The position numbers and the translations under genes were made by a program. Source: Chloroflexota bacterium (lineage in GTDB: Bacteria > Chloroflexota > Dehalococcoidia > JAUQQI01). From it: 7,276 nucleotides of DNA. Of the stretch, positions 7,121 through 7,276 are shown piece by piece (within the stretch, counting starts at the first letter, position 1; every line of letters begins with the position of its first letter). The stretch covers positions 1-7,276 of the forward strand of contig JAUQQI010000257.1 in assembly GCA_030549955.1 (NCBI GenBank). Direction: 5' to 3'. The notes under the pieces were generated by a model. That model searched no databases, was not told where the DNA came from, and was given only the letters and a program-made list of their open reading frames with translations.

Positions 7121-7142
7121 AGTGGTACGCACCTGCACCACC
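7121..7142 (-). promoter_or_regulatory. Stem-loop in the pstS 5' leader
   Basis: On the minus strand GGTGGTGC (7142-7135) pairs with GTACCACT (7128-7121) around the six-base loop AGGTGC: eight pairs including two G-U. It ends nine bases upstream of the pstS AGGAGG. If the -10 at 7153-7148 is used, the transcript would begin at about 7141, so this hairpin would sit at the very 5' end of the mRNA. It might protect the message or influence translation. Stem strength is moderate and function is inference. Confidence 0.4.
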
Positions 7143-7147
7143 TACGG

Positions 7148-7153
7148 CTCATA
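7148..7153 (-). promoter_or_regulatory. Weak candidate -10 of the pst promoter
   Basis: TATGAG on the minus strand matches four of six TATAAT bases. It lies three bases downstream of the third CTGACA repeat and 13 bases beyond the end of the first repeat pair. A poor -10 without a proper -35 is usual for promoters that need a Pho-box-bound activator. No better -10 is seen between the repeats and the pstS start. Confidence 0.35.
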
Positions 7154-7155
7154 GC

Positions 7156-7184
7156 TTGTCAGCTCTGTGTCAGAAGATTGTCAG
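7156..7184 (-). promoter_or_regulatory. Pho box: three CTGACA direct repeats at 11-base spacing
   Basis: On the minus strand the hexamer CTGACA occurs at 7184-7179, 7173-7168 and 7162-7157, exactly 11 bases apart. As seven-mers they read CTGACAA, CTGACAC and CTGACAA. Known Pho boxes are direct repeats with the same 11-base period (CTGTCAT with four-base spacers in enterobacterial PhoB sites, TTAACA-type repeats in Bacillus PhoP sites). Position directly upstream of pstS makes binding by a PhoB/PhoP-type response regulator the best explanation. The regulator is not encoded in the window. Confidence 0.8.
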
Positions 7185-7229
7185 GAAGACCGCAAAAAAC
7201 TCATGATGAACGAAAGATTTGGCTTGTGG

Positions 7230-7259
7230 ATTATCAGCACTGCGCCCATCTACAGTTAA
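7230..7259 (-). promoter_or_regulatory. Possible second, Pho-independent promoter upstream of pstS
   Basis: On the minus strand TTAACT (7259-7254) and GATAAT (7235-7230) are separated by 18 bases and match four and five of six consensus positions. If used, it would give a leader of about 125 bases running through the Pho box. It could also serve an unrelated upstream unit or be chance. Apart from this and the Pho box, I see nothing definite in 7185-7276. Confidence 0.25.
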
Positions 7260-7276
7260 ACCAGTGAGACCCTCTC

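Noticed and set aside
7100..7141. N-terminal extension of PstS by 14 residues
   Set aside because: It would put charged residues before the signal peptide and ignore the AGGAGG six bases before the inner ATG.
7203..7259. Plus-strand 18-codon mini-ORF starting ATGATG, opposite to pst
   Set aside because: It is very short, has no well-placed ribosome site and no resemblance to a known leader peptide; it overlaps the candidate upstream promoter on the other strand.

Overview
The window carries one long co-directional gene string on the minus strand, read from right to left: a 177-base leader, then pstS, pstC, pstA, pstB, phoU, a YkvA/DUF1232 membrane protein, an HD-domain phosphohydrolase, and a rarA-like AAA+ ATPase that runs off the left edge. 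No convincing gene lies on the plus strand; the long plus-strand frames are GC-rich shadows of the minus-strand genes. The largest gap between genes inside the string is 28 bases and most gaps are 2 to 4 bases, so an operon is the natural reading.

Right part (about 2704-7184): a complete high-affinity phosphate system. PstS is exported by a Sec signal and binds phosphate, PstC and PstA form the membrane channel, PstB powers it, and PhoU links transport to Pho signalling and restrains uptake. The leader holds three exact copies of CTGACA (minus strand) spaced 11 bases start to start, the geometry of a PhoB/PhoP Pho box, followed by a weak -10 and a stem-loop near the predicted mRNA 5' end. No phoR/phoB pair is in the window.

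Middle (1419-2701): two accessory genes, each starting 2 bases after the previous stop. They are therefore probably made together with PhoU, and their link to phosphate is inferred from position only.

Left (1-1390): the most unusual part. An open frame of at least 463 codons begins as a textbook RarA/MgsA ATPase (Walker A, Walker B, sensor 1, arginine finger). Near residue 204 (around base 780-800) it changes in frame into a protein with two Lrp/AsnC-like winged-helix modules resembling the AhbA/AhbB (NirD/L/G/H) siroheme decarboxylases. Codon choice changes sharply close to the same place: Leu from mostly CTG to almost only CTC, Arg from CGG to CGC. The RarA lid and tetramerisation domains are missing. 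This is either a chimeric assembly or a real recombination between two sources.

Organism: a GC-rich bacterium. PstS has a Sec signal without a lipobox cysteine, which fits a diderm with a periplasm better than a Gram-positive. The protein style recalls Deinococcota or deep-branching thermophilic phyla, but I cannot place it with confidence. I see no mobile element, CRISPR array, tRNA or rRNA. Apart from the left-end chimera, this is a classical phosphate operon with two extra genes, not a clear new system.
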